Part shown: piece after piece, positions 50,525-60,786 of the stretch
Layout: every line of letters starts with the position of its first letter
How positions within the stretch are numbered: position 1 is the first letter of the stretch
NCBI RefSeq assembly: GCF_000215085.1
Contig: NC_015589.1
Span: 992,001-1,056,000, forward strand
Reading direction: 5' to 3'
Length of the DNA: 64,000 bases
Source of the DNA: Desulforamulus ruminis DSM 2154
Lineage (GTDB): Bacteria; Bacillota; Desulfotomaculia; Desulfotomaculales; Desulfotomaculaceae
Program-made: the position numbers and the translations under genes
Notes under the pieces: generated by a model
Seen by the model: the letters and a program-made list of their open reading frames with translations, nothing else
Told to the model about the DNA's origin: nothing
Databases searched by the model: none

Positions 50525-50992
50525 ATGAGCAGGTTAACTTTTGTGCAATGGCATAAGCATGGGGTACCAGGGGACAGGCTATTAAAGAGAGAGGCCATTG
50601 GGGCGGGTTTGGTGCGGGCTTTTAGTGCAACGCTGGCGGTGTTCCTTCTCATGGGCGTTGTGGTGGCCATAACCAACCAACCGGTTTATCATTTTTCCCT
50701 GGGGGTTTTGTTTGTGGTTTTGGCCTCCGCTTTGATTGGCGGAGGGAGTGCCGGTGCAGTGGCCAGAATCCGGGGCTGGCAGCATGGCGGCGTGACGGGA
50801 TTCATTTATGGCGCCATCTTTGCCATGATTAGCGCAGGTCTGGGGCTGCCTGTTTTTGATCCGGTTATCTTGACGGTCGCCATGGCCCTCCTTGGGTCAT
50901 TGGGGGGGATTATCGGCGTAAATCTTCCGGCAGTAAGGAGACGATCCCGGGGCAGGAGAGAGATTTACCGCTTTATTGACATGGAAAGGTAA
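50525..50992 (+). CDS. small membrane protein (TIGR04086-like)
   Basis: A 155-residue protein with four membrane helices: AFSATLAVFLLMGVVVAI, LGVLFVVLASALIGGGSAG, GVTGFIYGAIFAMISAGLG and ILTVAMALLGSLGGIIGV, with a basic cytosolic tail. The Gly-rich second and third helices resemble TIGR04086 membrane proteins. AAGGAGG site before ATG 50525. The 167-nt upstream region is AT-rich with CATACATATG, a possible sigma-E -10 element. Function unknown. Confidence 0.65.
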   Translation: MSRLTFVQWHKHGVPGDRLLKREAIGAGLVRAFSATLAVFLLMGVVVAITNQPVYHFSLGVLFVVLASALIGGGSAGAVARIRGWQHGGVTGFIYGAIFAMISAGLGLPVFDPVILTVAMALLGSLGGIIGVNLPAVRRRSRGRREIYRFIDMER

Positions 50993-51011
50993 AATGATTA
51001 AACTATTGGGT

Positions 51012-51255
51012 AGGTAAAGTCGAAGATGGGGAGTTCCAGGGAATTGCACGGTCTTAGAGAAGGGGGTCCAGGGCTGGAAGGCCTCCTGTCCGGTGCCCCG
51101 GGATGTCGCCCCGGAGTTGCCAGTCTGAAAGAAAGTAGGTCTGGACGGGTGGACCCGTTATCGTCTAGAGAGTTGCCGCACGGTAGAATGCCGTGCCGGA
51201 AACAAGGTGGTACCGCGGAAAAAGACTTCCGTCCTTGAAGGATGGAAGTTTTTTA
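51012..51255 (+). promoter_or_regulatory. T-box riboswitch (tRNA-Val)
   Basis: About 244 nt before valS. The T-box core AAGGTGGTACCGCGG is at 51204-51218. The following hairpin (GACTTCC... with GGAAGTTTTTT; 51224-51252) is the terminator. The 5' part folds into the usual stem I with GTC (51139-51141) as a likely Val specifier. Uncharged tRNA-Val would prevent termination and raise valS expression. Confidence 0.92.
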
Positions 51256-51297
51256 TTTTGTTATTTAAGCCATGATTAAAAATAAGGAGAGATTAAC

Positions 51298-53946
51298 GTG
51301 TCGCAAAGCAACATCCCAACGGTTTATAATCCCAGAGAGGTAGAGGATAAGTGGTATCAGCACTGGGAGGAGAAGAAATATTTTCATGCCGAAGTAGAGA
51401 GGGATAAAAAACCCTTTTGTATCGTTATGCCTCCGCCCAATGTTACGGGTCAACTGCACATGGGTCATGCTCTGGACAATACCCTGCAGGACATTTTAAC
51501 ACGCTGGCGCCGCATGCAGGGGTACAATGCCCTCTGGGTTCCGGGAACCGATCACGCCGGCATCGCCACCCAGGCGAAGGTGGAAGAACAGTTGGCCAAA
51601 GAAGGCTTGTCCAAATATGATTTGGGTCGGGAAAAATTTCTGGAGCGGGTTTGGGACTGGAAGGAACAGTACGGCAACCGTATCACCACCCAGTTGCGCC
51701 GGCTGGGGGCTTCCTGTGACTGGGATCGGGAGCGCTTTACCATGGATGAGGGTTGCTCCAAGGCGGTGCTGGAAGTCTTTGTGCGGCTTTTTGAACAAGG
51801 TTTGATCTACCGGGATTATTATATTACCAACTGGTGCCCCCACTGCCAGACCACCATTTCCGATATTGAAGTGGAGCATCTGGATAAACCGGGACAACTT
51901 TACTATATTCAATACCTTTCCAAGGATGACCCCGGAGAATCCATCATTGTGGCCACCACGCGCCCGGAAACCATTCTGGGCGATGTGGCGGTGGCGGTCA
52001 ATCCCGAGGATGAACGCTACCAGCATCTGGTAGGAAAAAAAGTGGTGCTGCCCATTGTAGGCAGGGAACTGCCGGTGATTGCCGATGACTATTGTGATCC
52101 CACCTTTGGTACCGGTGCCGTGAAGATGACGCCGGCCCATGACCCCAATGACTTTGAAATTGGCCGGCGCCATGGCTTACCGGAGGTCCGGGTTATGGAC
52201 AAGCACGGCAGGATGAACGAGCAGGCCGGTAAATATCAGGGGTTAGACCGCTGGGAATGCCGGAAAAGAATTGTTCAGGACCTGGAGGCTTTGGGGGCAT
52301 TGGTAAAGGTAGAAGACATCAGCCATGCCGTGGGTCATTGCTACCGCTGCAACACCGCCATTGAGCCCATGCTTTCCAAGCAATGGTTTGTTAAGATGCA
52401 GCCTCTGGCGGAGCCGGCCATTGAGGCCGCCAAGGACGGCCGCATTCAGTTTGTACCGGAACGTTTTACCAAGATCTATTTAAATTGGATGGAGAATATT
52501 CGGGACTGGTGCATTTCCCGCCAACTCTGGTGGGGGCATCGCATTCCCGTTTATTACTGCCAGGACTGCCGGGAAATGGTTGCCTCCGCAGAGCCGGTGA
52601 CCCGCTGCGCTAAATGCGGGGGAGCCGTTGAACAGGACCCGGATGTTTTGGATACCTGGTTTTCCTCTGCCCTATGGCCTTTTTCCACCCTGGGGTGGCC
52701 TGAAAAAACCCCTGAACTGGAACATTTTTACCCCACCTCGGTGCTGGTTACCGGTCGTGATATTATTTTCTTCTGGGTTGCCCGCATGATTTTTTCCGGT
52801 TTGAACTTCATGGAGGAAGAACCCTTTAAAGGAGTTTTCATTCATGGGCTGGTTCTGGATTCCCAGGGCAGAAAAATGAGCAAGTCCCTGGGCAATGGGG
52901 TGGATCCCCTGGATGTGATTGAAAGCCATGGGGCGGATTCCCTCCGTTTTATGCTGATTACCGGCAATACACCGGGGAATGACATCCGCTTCCATTTTGA
53001 ACGCCTGGACGGCGCCCGTAACTTTGCCAATAAATTATGGAATGCTTCCCGTTTTGTTATGATGAACCTGGCGGATTATCATGAGCAAGCTCAAGGCGGG
53101 GATTATACCCTGGCGGATCGCTGGATCCTGAGCCGGCTGCAGAATATTGCCGCTGAGACTACCGGATTTTTGGAGAAATATGAGCTGGGTGAAGCGGCCC
53201 GGGTATTATATGAGTTTATTTGGAGCGAATTTTGTGACTGGTATATTGAACTGGCCAAGCCCCGTCTTTTTGGTAAAACAACGCCGGAAGACCGGGTTAC
53301 CGCACAGAAAGTACTGGTCCATGTGTTAAGGGAAACCTTGGAACTGCTGCATCCTTTTATGCCCTATATCACCGAGGAAATCTGGCAAAAATTGCCCCAC
53401 CGGGGAGAGACGGTGATGCAGGCCAACTGGCCCTGCCCTCAGGAGAAGTTCAGGGATGAAGCTGCGGAAATGGAAATGGCCTTGTTGATTGAGGCTATTA
53501 CCGCTATTCGCCGTATACGAGGAGAAATGAATGTTCCACCGGGCAAAAAGGCGGAAGTCCTCATGGTCGCCGGCGATCCTCGGATTCAGGGCATACTGGA
53601 GAGAAACCAGGCTTATGTTCAGGCCTTGGCCAATGCGGAGGTTCAAGTGCTGGCTGAACTGCTGGAGAAACCGGATCAGGCGGCCAGCGCGGTGACCCGT
53701 GGTATTGAAATTTTTGTGCCGCTTCGGGGGCTGATTGATATTGAGAAAGAAGTGGCCCGGCTGAATAAGGAATTAAGGACAGTGGAAGCAGATTTGCAGC
53801 GAATTCATGGTAAGCTTAACAATCAGGGCTTTCTGGCCAAAGCGCCTGCGGATGTGGTGGAGAAGGAGAAAGCCAAGAAAGAAGAACTCTCTCTAAAGGC
53901 TGCCGCCTTGAAGGATCGTTTAGCCATGTTTGAGACCAAGGCTTAG
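51298..53946 (+). CDS. valS: valyl-tRNA synthetase
   Basis: An 882-residue class I synthetase. HIGH-type motif [15 protein letters not shown] near residue 43, editing domain in the middle (about 190-330), zinc-type CX2C pairs in WCPHCQTT and CAKCGG, KMSKS motif [11 protein letters not shown] near 522, and a C-terminal coiled coil ([20 protein letters not shown]). GTG start behind AAGGAGAG. Controlled by the T-box leader upstream. Confidence 0.97.
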   Translation: MSQSNIPTVYNPREVEDKWYQHWEEKKYFHAEVERDKKPFCIVMPPPNVTGQLHMGHALDNTLQDILTRWRRMQGYNALWVPGTDHAGIATQAKVEEQLAKEGLSKYDLGREKFLERVWDWKEQYGNRITTQLRRLGASCDWDRERFTMDEGCSKAVLEVFVRLFEQGLIYRDYYITNWCPHCQTTISDIEVEHLDKPGQLYYIQYLSKDDPGESIIVATTRPETILGDVAVAVNPEDERYQHLVGKKVVLPIVGRELPVIADDYCDPTFGTGAVKMTPAHDPNDFEIGRRHGLPEVRVMDKHGRMNEQAGKYQGLDRWECRKRIVQDLEALGALVKVEDISHAVGHCYRCNTAIEPMLSKQWFVKMQPLAEPAIEAAKDGRIQFVPERFTKIYLNWMENIRDWCISRQLWWGHRIPVYYCQDCREMVASAEPVTRCAKCGGAVEQDPDVLDTWFSSALWPFSTLGWPEKTPELEHFYPTSVLVTGRDIIFFWVARMIFSGLNFMEEEPFKGVFIHGLVLDSQGRKMSKSLGNGVDPLDVIESHGADSLRFMLITGNTPGNDIRFHFERLDGARNFANKLWNASRFVMMNLADYHEQAQGGDYTLADRWILSRLQNIAAETTGFLEKYELGEAARVLYEFIWSEFCDWYIELAKPRLFGKTTPEDRVTAQKVLVHVLRETLELLHPFMPYITEEIWQKLPHRGETVMQANWPCPQEKFRDEAAEMEMALLIEAITAIRRIRGEMNVPPGKKAEVLMVAGDPRIQGILERNQAYVQALANAEVQVLAELLEKPDQAASAVTRGIEIFVPLRGLIDIEKEVARLNKELRTVEADLQRIHGKLNNQGFLAKAPADVVEKEKAKKEELSLKAAALKDRLAMFETKA

Positions 53947-54017
53947 GGATATTTCTTAGGGTCTCAAACAAATACTATTGAGCTGCGAAGAAACCTTGGG
54001 AGAAAGGGAGTTTTCCA

Positions 54018-54245
54018 ATGGTACTGAAGTTTGAAGAATACGTAACCCCGCTGCCCCAGGGAGGCATGGCGGGAGAAATAAAAGTGCGCATACGGGTGCA
54101 GGTCGAGCCGGACCACCAAGACGGAGGATTTTACGTGGTGACTCCCGATGTCCCCGGCTGCGCTTCCCGTGGGGCGACCCCGGAGGAAGCGCTGGAAAAT
54201 TTTAAAGAAGCCCTGCGCTTCCTGTTAATTGAAAACTGCCACTAG
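54018..54245 (+). CDS. HicB-like protein without toxin partner
   Basis: A 75-residue protein with the HicB antitoxin fold: FYVVTPDVPGCASRGATPEE near residue 38, then EALENFKEALRFLLIE. It has neither a DNA-binding C-terminus nor a HicA gene next to it. AAGGGAG site before the ATG at 54018. It lies between valS and folC on the same strand and could be a domesticated antitoxin. Confidence 0.8.
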   Translation: MVLKFEEYVTPLPQGGMAGEIKVRIRVQVEPDHQDGGFYVVTPDVPGCASRGATPEEALENFKEALRFLLIENCH

Positions 54246-54277
54246 AAAATGAAATTATTATACAGAAGGGAATTGCA

Positions 54278-55591
54278 GTGAATTACCAACAGGCAATGGA
54301 TTACCTCAAGGGATTAACCAAGTTTGGCATTAATCTAGGCCTTGATCGGATTGAAGAATTATTACGCAGGTTGGATCGTCCCCAGCACTTGCTTAAAATC
54401 ATTCATATCGGGGGAACCAACGGCAAAGGATCTACTTCGGCCATGGTAGCCGGTATTTTAGGGGCTGCCGGGTACAGGACAGGATTGTTTACATCCCCCC
54501 ATTTGCACAGCTATACCGAGCGTTTTGTCCTCGGTGGAGAGCCTATAGAAGAAGAAACTCTGGCCCGGTTAATCTCCGAGATAAAACCTCACCTGGACGA
54601 CATGGTGTCTGAAGGCTGGGAACACCCCACGGAGTTTGAAGTCAGCACCGCCCTGGCCCTGCTGTACTTTGCCAGGGAACGTACGGACTTTGTGGTTTTG
54701 GAAGTAGGCATGGGCGGGGCCATTGACTCCACCAATGTGGTGATGCCGATGGTCTCGGTAATTACCAATGTGACCCTGGATCATATGGATTATTTAGGAC
54801 AGCGGGTAGAAGAGATTGCTCAAGTCAAGGCGGGAATAATCAAACCCGGGATTCCGGTGGTGACGGCGGCCCAGGGCAGCCCGCTGGAGGTTATCCGGCG
54901 GGCTGCTGAAACCAGTAACTGCCGGTTGGTTCAGGTAGGACGGGATGTGTCATGGTTCCCTTCGGACCATTCCGGAAATTTCAGGACACAGCAGTTTGAG
55001 GTCATGGGCCTGTTCAACCGTTATCCCGTTGAGCTGCCGCTGCTGGGCCCTTTTCAGCAGATAAACGCTGCCACAGCGGTTGCGGCGGTTGAACTGCTGT
55101 TTTCCCGTCTTGACCAGCCCATACCCTTTGACGCTGTGATCCGTGGTTTGCTTCGGGTACACTGGCCCGGCCGCTTTGAAGTAATGGGAGGCGAACCAAC
55201 CCTGGTCATTGACGGCGCTCACAACCATGCCGGCGCCATGGCCTTAAAGCAGGCTTTGCAGACCTTCTTTCCCCACCGAAAGATTATTTTTGTTCTTGGT
55301 ATGCTGGCAGACAAGGAACGCGCCAAAGTGGTGGCGGAACTGCTTCCTCTGGCCAGGGCGGTGGTGGTGACCCGATCCAACAGCCCCAGGGCCGGAGATT
55401 GGACCCAACTGGCGGATTATGTAAGAAAAGAGTTGGATCAGGTAACCCTGGTGGAGGATGTGGGGAGCGCCATAAAAACTGCCCTAGCCATGGCTTCTCC
55501 CGGAGAGGTGGTTTGTGTTACCGGTTCTTTATACATGATTGCCGAGGCCGGGGCATGGCTCAAATTAAAAGGAAAGAGAATGACTAAATAG
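54278..55591 (+). CDS. folC: bifunctional folylpolyglutamate/dihydrofolate synthase
   Basis: A 437-residue Mur-ligase family enzyme that adds glutamate to folates. ATP-binding GGTNGKGSTSAMV near residue 47, catalytic VLEVGMGGAIDSTN near 143, and IDGAHNHAGA near 311. GTG start behind AAGGGAATTGCA. Commonly found after valS in Firmicutes, as here. Confidence 0.95.
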   Translation: MNYQQAMDYLKGLTKFGINLGLDRIEELLRRLDRPQHLLKIIHIGGTNGKGSTSAMVAGILGAAGYRTGLFTSPHLHSYTERFVLGGEPIEEETLARLISEIKPHLDDMVSEGWEHPTEFEVSTALALLYFARERTDFVVLEVGMGGAIDSTNVVMPMVSVITNVTLDHMDYLGQRVEEIAQVKAGIIKPGIPVVTAAQGSPLEVIRRAAETSNCRLVQVGRDVSWFPSDHSGNFRTQQFEVMGLFNRYPVELPLLGPFQQINAATAVAAVELLFSRLDQPIPFDAVIRGLLRVHWPGRFEVMGGEPTLVIDGAHNHAGAMALKQALQTFFPHRKIIFVLGMLADKERAKVVAELLPLARAVVVTRSNSPRAGDWTQLADYVRKELDQVTLVEDVGSAIKTALAMASPGEVVCVTGSLYMIAEAGAWLKLKGKRMTK

Positions 55592-55619
55592 GGTAAACTA
55601 TGACAAAGCCTTTTCTCAA

Positions 55620-55644
55620 TTGTGAAAAAAGAATTCTGTCACAA
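55620..55644. promoter_or_regulatory. possible Rex half-sites
   Basis: TTGTGAA at 55620 and TGTCACAA at 55637 face each other, and TTCACAA recurs at 55792. These are half-sites of the Rex operator (TTGTGAA-N4-6-TTCACAA), but the spacing here is wider. Weak evidence. The stretch 55592-55915 has no gene. Confidence 0.3.
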
Positions 55645-55805
55645 ACAAGGGATATTGTATTTTTAACGTATTTAAGTTGTTTCTTTTTAAAATATAAAGT
55701 AGAATAATGTCGAAATCGTTTTTTGCTTATTTGCAGCAATGTCATCTAGACGACAGAATTGAGAGAAGCCATTAAAAGTGATGTCATAACATTCACAAAT
55801 ACTCT

Positions 55806-55833
55806 TTGCAACCTGTCTTTTTACTACTATAAT
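55806..55833 (+). promoter_or_regulatory. promoter of rex
   Basis: TTGCAA, 16 nt, TATAAT, about 80 nt before the rex GTG. Confidence 0.65.
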
Positions 55834-55915
55834 ATTAATATCAAAAAGTTTATTAAATTAAATAATATATCGCATCCTATCTTTTATATACTATTTAGCT
55901 AAGGGGAGGGAACCT

Positions 55916-56548
55916 GTGAAAGCACTTAAAATTCCAGAAGCAACCATTACTCGCTTATCGATATACTCCAGGTTTTTGAAAAGATTGGATCAAAAGGGAA
56001 TTACGACGGTTTCCTCCGGTGATATCGCCGAAGGTGTTGGAGTCAGCCCGGCCCAGGTCCGTAAAGATTTGGCCTATTTCGGCGAGTTTGGAACTCGTGG
56101 CGTAGGCTATAATGTAAAGGACTTAATCCGTTATACCGTGAAGATCCTTGGTCTTTCCGAACCATGGAATCTGGTTATGGTGGGGGCAGGGAATCTCGGC
56201 TCGGCCTTGGTAACCTATCGAGAGTTTAAGGACCGGGGTTTTACCATTGTTGGCGTATTTGACAATGATTTAACAAAAATCGGTAAACGCATTGCGGACC
56301 TTGAAGTTCTTCCTTTGGAAGAACTGTCAAGAGTTGTGAGTGAATACAAAGTTCGTATTGGCATCATTGCCGTACCGGATAAAGCAGCCCAGGAAATTTC
56401 CGATATTATGGTTAAGAGCGGCTTGGAGGCAATTTTAAACTTTGCGCCCATTTCCCTGAACCTGCCGGATCATGTGGAAGTTCGCAATGTGGACCTTTCC
56501 GTGAAGCTGGAAATACTCACTTTTAACTTGGCGTTGAAAGAAAAATAA
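55916..56548 (+). CDS. rex: redox-sensing transcriptional repressor Rex
   Basis: A 210-residue repressor that reads the NADH/NAD+ ratio. Winged helix 10-75 with [18 protein letters not shown] near residue 42 and GVGYNV, then a Rossmann domain with [10 protein letters not shown] near 86. In anaerobes Rex controls fermentation and hydrogenase genes. GTG start behind AAGGGGAGGG. Promoter and possible Rex half-sites lie upstream. Confidence 0.96.
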   Translation: MKALKIPEATITRLSIYSRFLKRLDQKGITTVSSGDIAEGVGVSPAQVRKDLAYFGEFGTRGVGYNVKDLIRYTVKILGLSEPWNLVMVGAGNLGSALVTYREFKDRGFTIVGVFDNDLTKIGKRIADLEVLPLEELSRVVSEYKVRIGIIAVPDKAAQEISDIMVKSGLEAILNFAPISLNLPDHVEVRNVDLSVKLEILTFNLALKEK

Positions 56549-56558
56549 AAACAAAGTC

Positions 56559-56589
56559 GGGGTGTATTTTATCACCCCTTCTTTTATTT
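56559..56589 (+). terminator. terminator after rex
   Basis: GGGGTG, eight-base loop, CACCCC, then TTCTTTTATTT. Confidence 0.75.
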
Positions 56590-56709
56590 CCCGGATATTT
56601 ATGATAAGATCGGGGACAATTAAAAGTAAATGTATTCGCTTGTCAGAAAAAAGCCTGGATGTTAAACTTATGCTATAGGTTTCCATTACTTTCCTGACAG
56701 GTGAGTTCA

Positions 56710-56967
56710 TTGAGCAGACCATTCAGAGGGGGAAGAGGCCCCGGTACTTTAGTGATCCTGCTCCTGGCGGGCGGGCTTGCCGGAAGCGCCCTGGGACATG
56801 CCTTAACACCCTACGTTCCTTTTTTGAAAAATTTTACAACCTTTGGTTTAGACAATACGAACCTGAGTTTATTCTTCTTAAAGGTTTCTTTTGGCTTGAC
56901 CATGGCGCTGGGGCCCCTTACGGGCTTAGGGATTCTTTTGGGTTTTCTGGCTTACAGAAGATTGTAG
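56710..56967 (+). CDS. DUF4321 membrane protein
   Basis: An 85-residue protein: basic head, membrane helix TLVILLLAGGLAGSALGHAL, a loop with DNTNLSLFFLKVSFG, and a second helix. This matches DUF4321, a Clostridia protein often found near maf and mre genes. TTG 56710 after AGGTGAG is preferred to GTG 56701, which overlaps that site. Function unknown. Confidence 0.75.
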   Translation: MSRPFRGGRGPGTLVILLLAGGLAGSALGHALTPYVPFLKNFTTFGLDNTNLSLFFLKVSFGLTMALGPLTGLGILLGFLAYRRL

Positions 56968-57054
56968 CAAACCCTTTTAACTCTTGAGAATACAAATGCC
57001 CAGAAGGCTTCGGACAGCCAGGTTTTCTTTGTGAATTTACGGGGGGTTATTCCT

Positions 57055-57630
57055 GTGACGCCGATCATCCTTGCCTCCGCTTCTCCTCGACGAAGGGAAC
57101 TTTTGGCAAATCTGGGATTGGATTTTAATGTTAAAGTTAGTGAAGTCAATGAAATTATGGAAGACGGTGTACCTCCGGCCCAACTGGTGGAAAAACTGGC
57201 GGAGCGTAAGGCGGCCGCAGTGGCTGCCGAAAGTAAAGAGGGCCTGGTGATTGGAGCCGACACTTTGGTCGTTTTTGCGGGAAGACCTCTTGGCAAGCCG
57301 GCAAGCCGGCAGGAGGCCGTGCAGATGATTAATATCCTGCAGGGACAACGTCATGAAGTTTTAACCGGGCTGGCTGTCATTGATGCCGCTACCGGACAAT
57401 CGGTCATCACCCATCAATCCACAGCCGTTTGTTTTAAACCCATGACCCGGGAACAAATTGAGCGTTATGTTAATACAGGGGAGCCTTTTGATAAAGCCGG
57501 AGCCTACGCTGTTCAAGGGAAGGCTTCCATTTTTATTGACAGTATCCAGGGTTGTTATTTTAATGTGGTTGGACTGCCTGTTTCCAAACTGGCGGATGCA
57601 TTAAGGGTGTTTGGAGTCGAGATTTTATGA
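57055..57630 (+). CDS. maf: Maf family nucleotide pyrophosphatase
   Basis: A 191-residue pyrophosphatase that removes non-standard or excess (d)NTP/UTP and delays septation when overproduced. Motifs: ILASASPRRRELL near residue 5, ADTLV near 70 and KAGAYAVQGKAS near 148. GTG 57055 lies 8 nt after GGGGGG; an earlier GTG at 57031 has no site. Overlaps radC by 4 nt. Confidence 0.93.
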   Translation: MTPIILASASPRRRELLANLGLDFNVKVSEVNEIMEDGVPPAQLVEKLAERKAAAVAAESKEGLVIGADTLVVFAGRPLGKPASRQEAVQMINILQGQRHEVLTGLAVIDAATGQSVITHQSTAVCFKPMTREQIERYVNTGEPFDKAGAYAVQGKASIFIDSIQGCYFNVVGLPVSKLADALRVFGVEIL

Positions 57631-58310
57631 CTTATCCGGTCATTCGAGCGCTACCCCCTGAACAACGCCCGCGGGAGCGTATGTTAAAAGAGGGACCTGC
57701 GGCACTTTCTGATATTGATTTACTAGCGATTATGTTGAGGACGGGTACGGCCAAAACCTCGGCCATGGAATTGGCCGCAGAGATGTTGCAGAGATTTAGG
57801 GATCTGCGGATTCTTTCCCAGGCCAGTATTGAAGAACTCAGTCAGATCCGGGGCATTGGTCCGGTAAAGGCTGTTCAGATTAAAGCCGCTTTGGAACTGG
57901 GAAAGCGGTTAGCCGCTATGCCTGCGGAGGAAAGAGTGACCATTCGTTGTCCGGAGGATGTTGTTTCTCTGGTGATGGAAGATTTAAGAGGCCTGGATAG
58001 GGAATATTTTCAAGCCCTGCTGTTAAATACCAAAAATCAAGTGCTGGTTAGAGAGACCATTTCCATTGGAACGCTGAATTCTTCCGTGGTGCATCCCCGG
58101 GAGTTGTTTAAATTAGCCATTCGCCGCAGTGCGGCGGCTGTTATTTTAGTACATAATCATCCCAGCGGGGACCCTACACCCAGCCGGGAAGATATCCTTT
58201 TAAGCAAAAGATTGATCGAGGCTGGTCAAATTATTGGAATTGATGTCCTAGACCATTTGATTATTGGAGATAATAAATTTGCCAGTTTAAAAATGAAAGG
58301 ACTTATTTAA
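57627..58310 (+). CDS. radC: RadC/JAB-domain protein
   Basis: A 227-residue protein with an N-terminal helix-hairpin-helix ([19 protein letters not shown] near residue 73) and a C-terminal JAB metalloprotease-like domain with the metal motif [16 protein letters not shown] near 172. Named for a DNA-repair role now doubted. Lies between maf and mreB, the usual place in Firmicutes. Confidence 0.94.
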   Translation: MTYPVIRALPPEQRPRERMLKEGPAALSDIDLLAIMLRTGTAKTSAMELAAEMLQRFRDLRILSQASIEELSQIRGIGPVKAVQIKAALELGKRLAAMPAEERVTIRCPEDVVSLVMEDLRGLDREYFQALLLNTKNQVLVRETISIGTLNSSVVHPRELFKLAIRRSAAAVILVHNHPSGDPTPSREDILLSKRLIEAGQIIGIDVLDHLIIGDNKFASLKMKGLI

Positions 58311-58330
58311 CCTATGGGGGGCAATTTATA

Positions 58331-59362
58331 ATGAGACTTGGTATGTTTTCAAAGGATATGGGAATTGATTTAGGAACTGCCAACTCCTTAGTATATGTTA
58401 AAGGAAAGGGCATTGTGCTGAGGGAGCCATCGGTGGTGGCTATTCAGAGAGAAACCGGTCAGGTGCTGGCTGTGGGAGAAGAGGCCAAGCAGATGATCGG
58501 CCGGACGCCCGGCAATATTGTTGCTATCCGTCCCATGAAGGACGGGGTTATCGCTGATTTTGACGTTACCCAAAGTATGATTAAATACTTTATTAATAAG
58601 GCCCTCCGCCAGCGTTCCTTTCTGGTTAAGCCCAGAGTTGTGGTGAGTGTGCCTTCCGGGGTGACGGCGGTTGAAGAGCGGGCGGTACGGGAAGCGGCCC
58701 TGCAGGCCGGTGCCAGAGAAGCTTACCTGATTGAAGAACCCATGGCGGCAGCCATTGGGTCGGGGCTGCCTGTTCACGAACCTACAGGAAATATGATTGT
58801 GGATATTGGCGGTGGAACCACCGAAGTGGCAGTTATTTCTCTGGGAGGGATTGTTACCAGCAAATCGGTTCGGATTGCCGGAGATGAGATGGATGACGCC
58901 ATTATCCAGCATGTGAAGCGCACCTACAATTTAATGATAGGGGAACGAACCTCCGAGCAGATCAAAATTGAAATCGGTACGGCTTATCTTCCGGATGCCG
59001 AGGAAACCACCGAAATAAGAGGACGGGATCTGGTAACCGGGTTGCCGAAAACATTGAAAATTACTTCTACGGAGATTTTTAAAGCCTTGTCGGAACCGGT
59101 GGCGGCCATACTGGACGCCATCAAAGTAACCCTGGAAAAAACCCCTCCGGAACTGGCTTCCGACATTATGGATCGCGGTATCGTCATGGCGGGCGGCGGC
59201 TCCCTGCTGCGGGGACTGGACCGGCTGGTCAGTGAACAAACCGGTATGCCGGTTCATATGGCGGAAGAACCGCTACTGGCGGTTGCTTATGGTTCCGGCA
59301 GAGTTTTGGAAAATATCGATGTTTTACGTAGAGTATTAATTCAACCTAAAAAGTTAGCCTAA
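58331..59362 (+). CDS. mreB: rod shape-determining protein MreB
   Basis: A 343-residue actin-like protein. Phosphate 1 motif [15 protein letters not shown] near residue 10, phosphate 2 [16 protein letters not shown] near 158 and adenosine motif GGGSLLRGL near 286. It forms membrane filaments that direct side-wall growth with MreC, MreD and PBP2, all encoded next. Confidence 0.97.
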   Translation: MRLGMFSKDMGIDLGTANSLVYVKGKGIVLREPSVVAIQRETGQVLAVGEEAKQMIGRTPGNIVAIRPMKDGVIADFDVTQSMIKYFINKALRQRSFLVKPRVVVSVPSGVTAVEERAVREAALQAGAREAYLIEEPMAAAIGSGLPVHEPTGNMIVDIGGGTTEVAVISLGGIVTSKSVRIAGDEMDDAIIQHVKRTYNLMIGERTSEQIKIEIGTAYLPDAEETTEIRGRDLVTGLPKTLKITSTEIFKALSEPVAAILDAIKVTLEKTPPELASDIMDRGIVMAGGGSLLRGLDRLVSEQTGMPVHMAEEPLLAVAYGSGRVLENIDVLRRVLIQPKKLA

Positions 59363-59370
59363 GGGTGTGA

Positions 59371-60237
59371 GTGGTTTTGCCCCGCTTTGTTTCCTATAAA
59401 AACTTATTTTTATTGGTTCTTTTAGTAGGAATTTCCTTAATGGTGATGCGCTTTACACAGGTGGGGCGGGATCAGTTGACCCCCCTTGAGGCGGCTGTTA
59501 AGGATGCCCTGGGTCCTGTCCAGGGAATTTTTATGAAAATAGGCCAAACCTTTCACAACGGGGTGGAGTCTGTTGTTTCTCTCGGCCGGCTGGAAGATGA
59601 AAACAAAAAATTGCAAGAACAGGTGGACCTCTTAAAAGGCCAGCTTTACCTACAGGAGGAGCTGAAACAGGAAAACCAGAGGCTCCGCAGTCTTTTGCAA
59701 TATCATGAACAATATCAGCAAAATTTCAATACCACGGCGGCTATGGTTATTGGACGTGACCCGGAAAACTGGTTTGGCATCATCACCTTGAACAAGGGTC
59801 AGAAGGATGGTATAGTAAAAAATATGCCCGTGGTAACCCCTTCCGGCCTGGCGGGAAGGATCATTGCCGTATCCCGTAACACCTCTCAGGTTATGCTGAT
59901 TACCGATCCTCGCAGCGGTGTGGGGGCGATGATACAGGAAACCCGTATTCCCGGAGTTCTGGAGGGAATTACGGCGGGAAGCGGAGGTGCCCGGCTGATT
60001 CATGTGCCGAAGGATACCCAATTGAGTAACGGTCAGGTGGTAGTTACTTCCGGCATGGGGGGAACCTTTCCCAAAGGGATTCCCATCGGCCGCATCGTGG
60101 ATGTGTCCAACGAACCCACGGGATTATTTAAAACAGCCACGGTAAATCCTTTTTCCGATCTGCACCGCCTGGAAGAAGTCTTGATTATCACTACGGTATA
60201 TAATCCCGATCTTCTTCCGCCAACGGAGGGTGATTAA
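59371..60237 (+). CDS. mreC: rod shape-determining protein MreC
   Basis: A 288-residue protein with one N-terminal helix (LFLLVLLVGISLMVMRF), a coiled coil (about 70-110, LEDENKKLQEQVDLLKGQL) and an extracytoplasmic beta domain containing VVTPSGLAGRI and VTSGMGGTFPKGIPIG. It bridges MreB to the cell-wall synthases. GTG start. Next gene begins directly after its stop. Confidence 0.95.
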   Translation: MVLPRFVSYKNLFLLVLLVGISLMVMRFTQVGRDQLTPLEAAVKDALGPVQGIFMKIGQTFHNGVESVVSLGRLEDENKKLQEQVDLLKGQLYLQEELKQENQRLRSLLQYHEQYQQNFNTTAAMVIGRDPENWFGIITLNKGQKDGIVKNMPVVTPSGLAGRIIAVSRNTSQVMLITDPRSGVGAMIQETRIPGVLEGITAGSGGARLIHVPKDTQLSNGQVVVTSGMGGTFPKGIPIGRIVDVSNEPTGLFKTATVNPFSDLHRLEEVLIITTVYNPDLLPPTEGD

Positions 60238-60744
60238 TTGCGTTCTTTTATACTTTTGTTTTTAGTTCTTTTAGCCATGCTGCTGCAGGCAACCTTCTTT
60301 TCCTTTCTTCAGGTAGCGGGAGTTAAGCCGGACCTGATTTTACTGCTTGTGGTGTTTAACGGCTTCCTCCGTGGTTCCAGGGAGGGGGCTTTTTTGGGTT
60401 TTTTAGGGGGGCTCATGCTGGATATTTTTTCCGGCAGCTATATTGGCCTCCATGCCTTGGTTAAAATGTCTGTGGGTTACCTTGCGGGACTGGCGGAATC
60501 GCGCTTCTATAAGGAAAGTGTGGTTATAGCCACCTTAATTACATTTGTATTGGGGATCTTTGGCCAGCTTGCCACCTACCTGTTGCTTTTTTATTTAGAC
60601 ATTCAAGTACTGCCCTTCTACGCCTTTTTCCAGGTGGTTGTACCTACGGCCATTTATAGTGCCCTGCTGGTTCCCTTAACCTATTGGAAGTTTTACCGTT
60701 CTAATGAGCTCGGCTGGCTTAAAGAATGGGAGCGGACGGTTTAG
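60238..60744 (+). CDS. mreD: rod shape-determining protein MreD
   Basis: A 168-residue protein with five membrane helices; KPDLILLLVVFNGFLRG near residue 28 and GLMLDIFSGSYIGLHAL near 60 fit MreD. TTG start immediately after the mreC stop. Part of the elongation complex. Confidence 0.92.
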   Translation: MRSFILLFLVLLAMLLQATFFSFLQVAGVKPDLILLLVVFNGFLRGSREGAFLGFLGGLMLDIFSGSYIGLHALVKMSVGYLAGLAESRFYKESVVIATLITFVLGIFGQLATYLLLFYLDIQVLPFYAFFQVVVPTAIYSALLVPLTYWKFYRSNELGWLKEWERTV

Positions 60745-60786
60745 ATAGCACTTCCCACTGCTGAATCTTATTTGGGGGGGTATGAT

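Noticed and set aside
55620-55800. Full Rex operator
   Set aside because: Only half-sites with non-standard spacing are present, so no complete operator is claimed.
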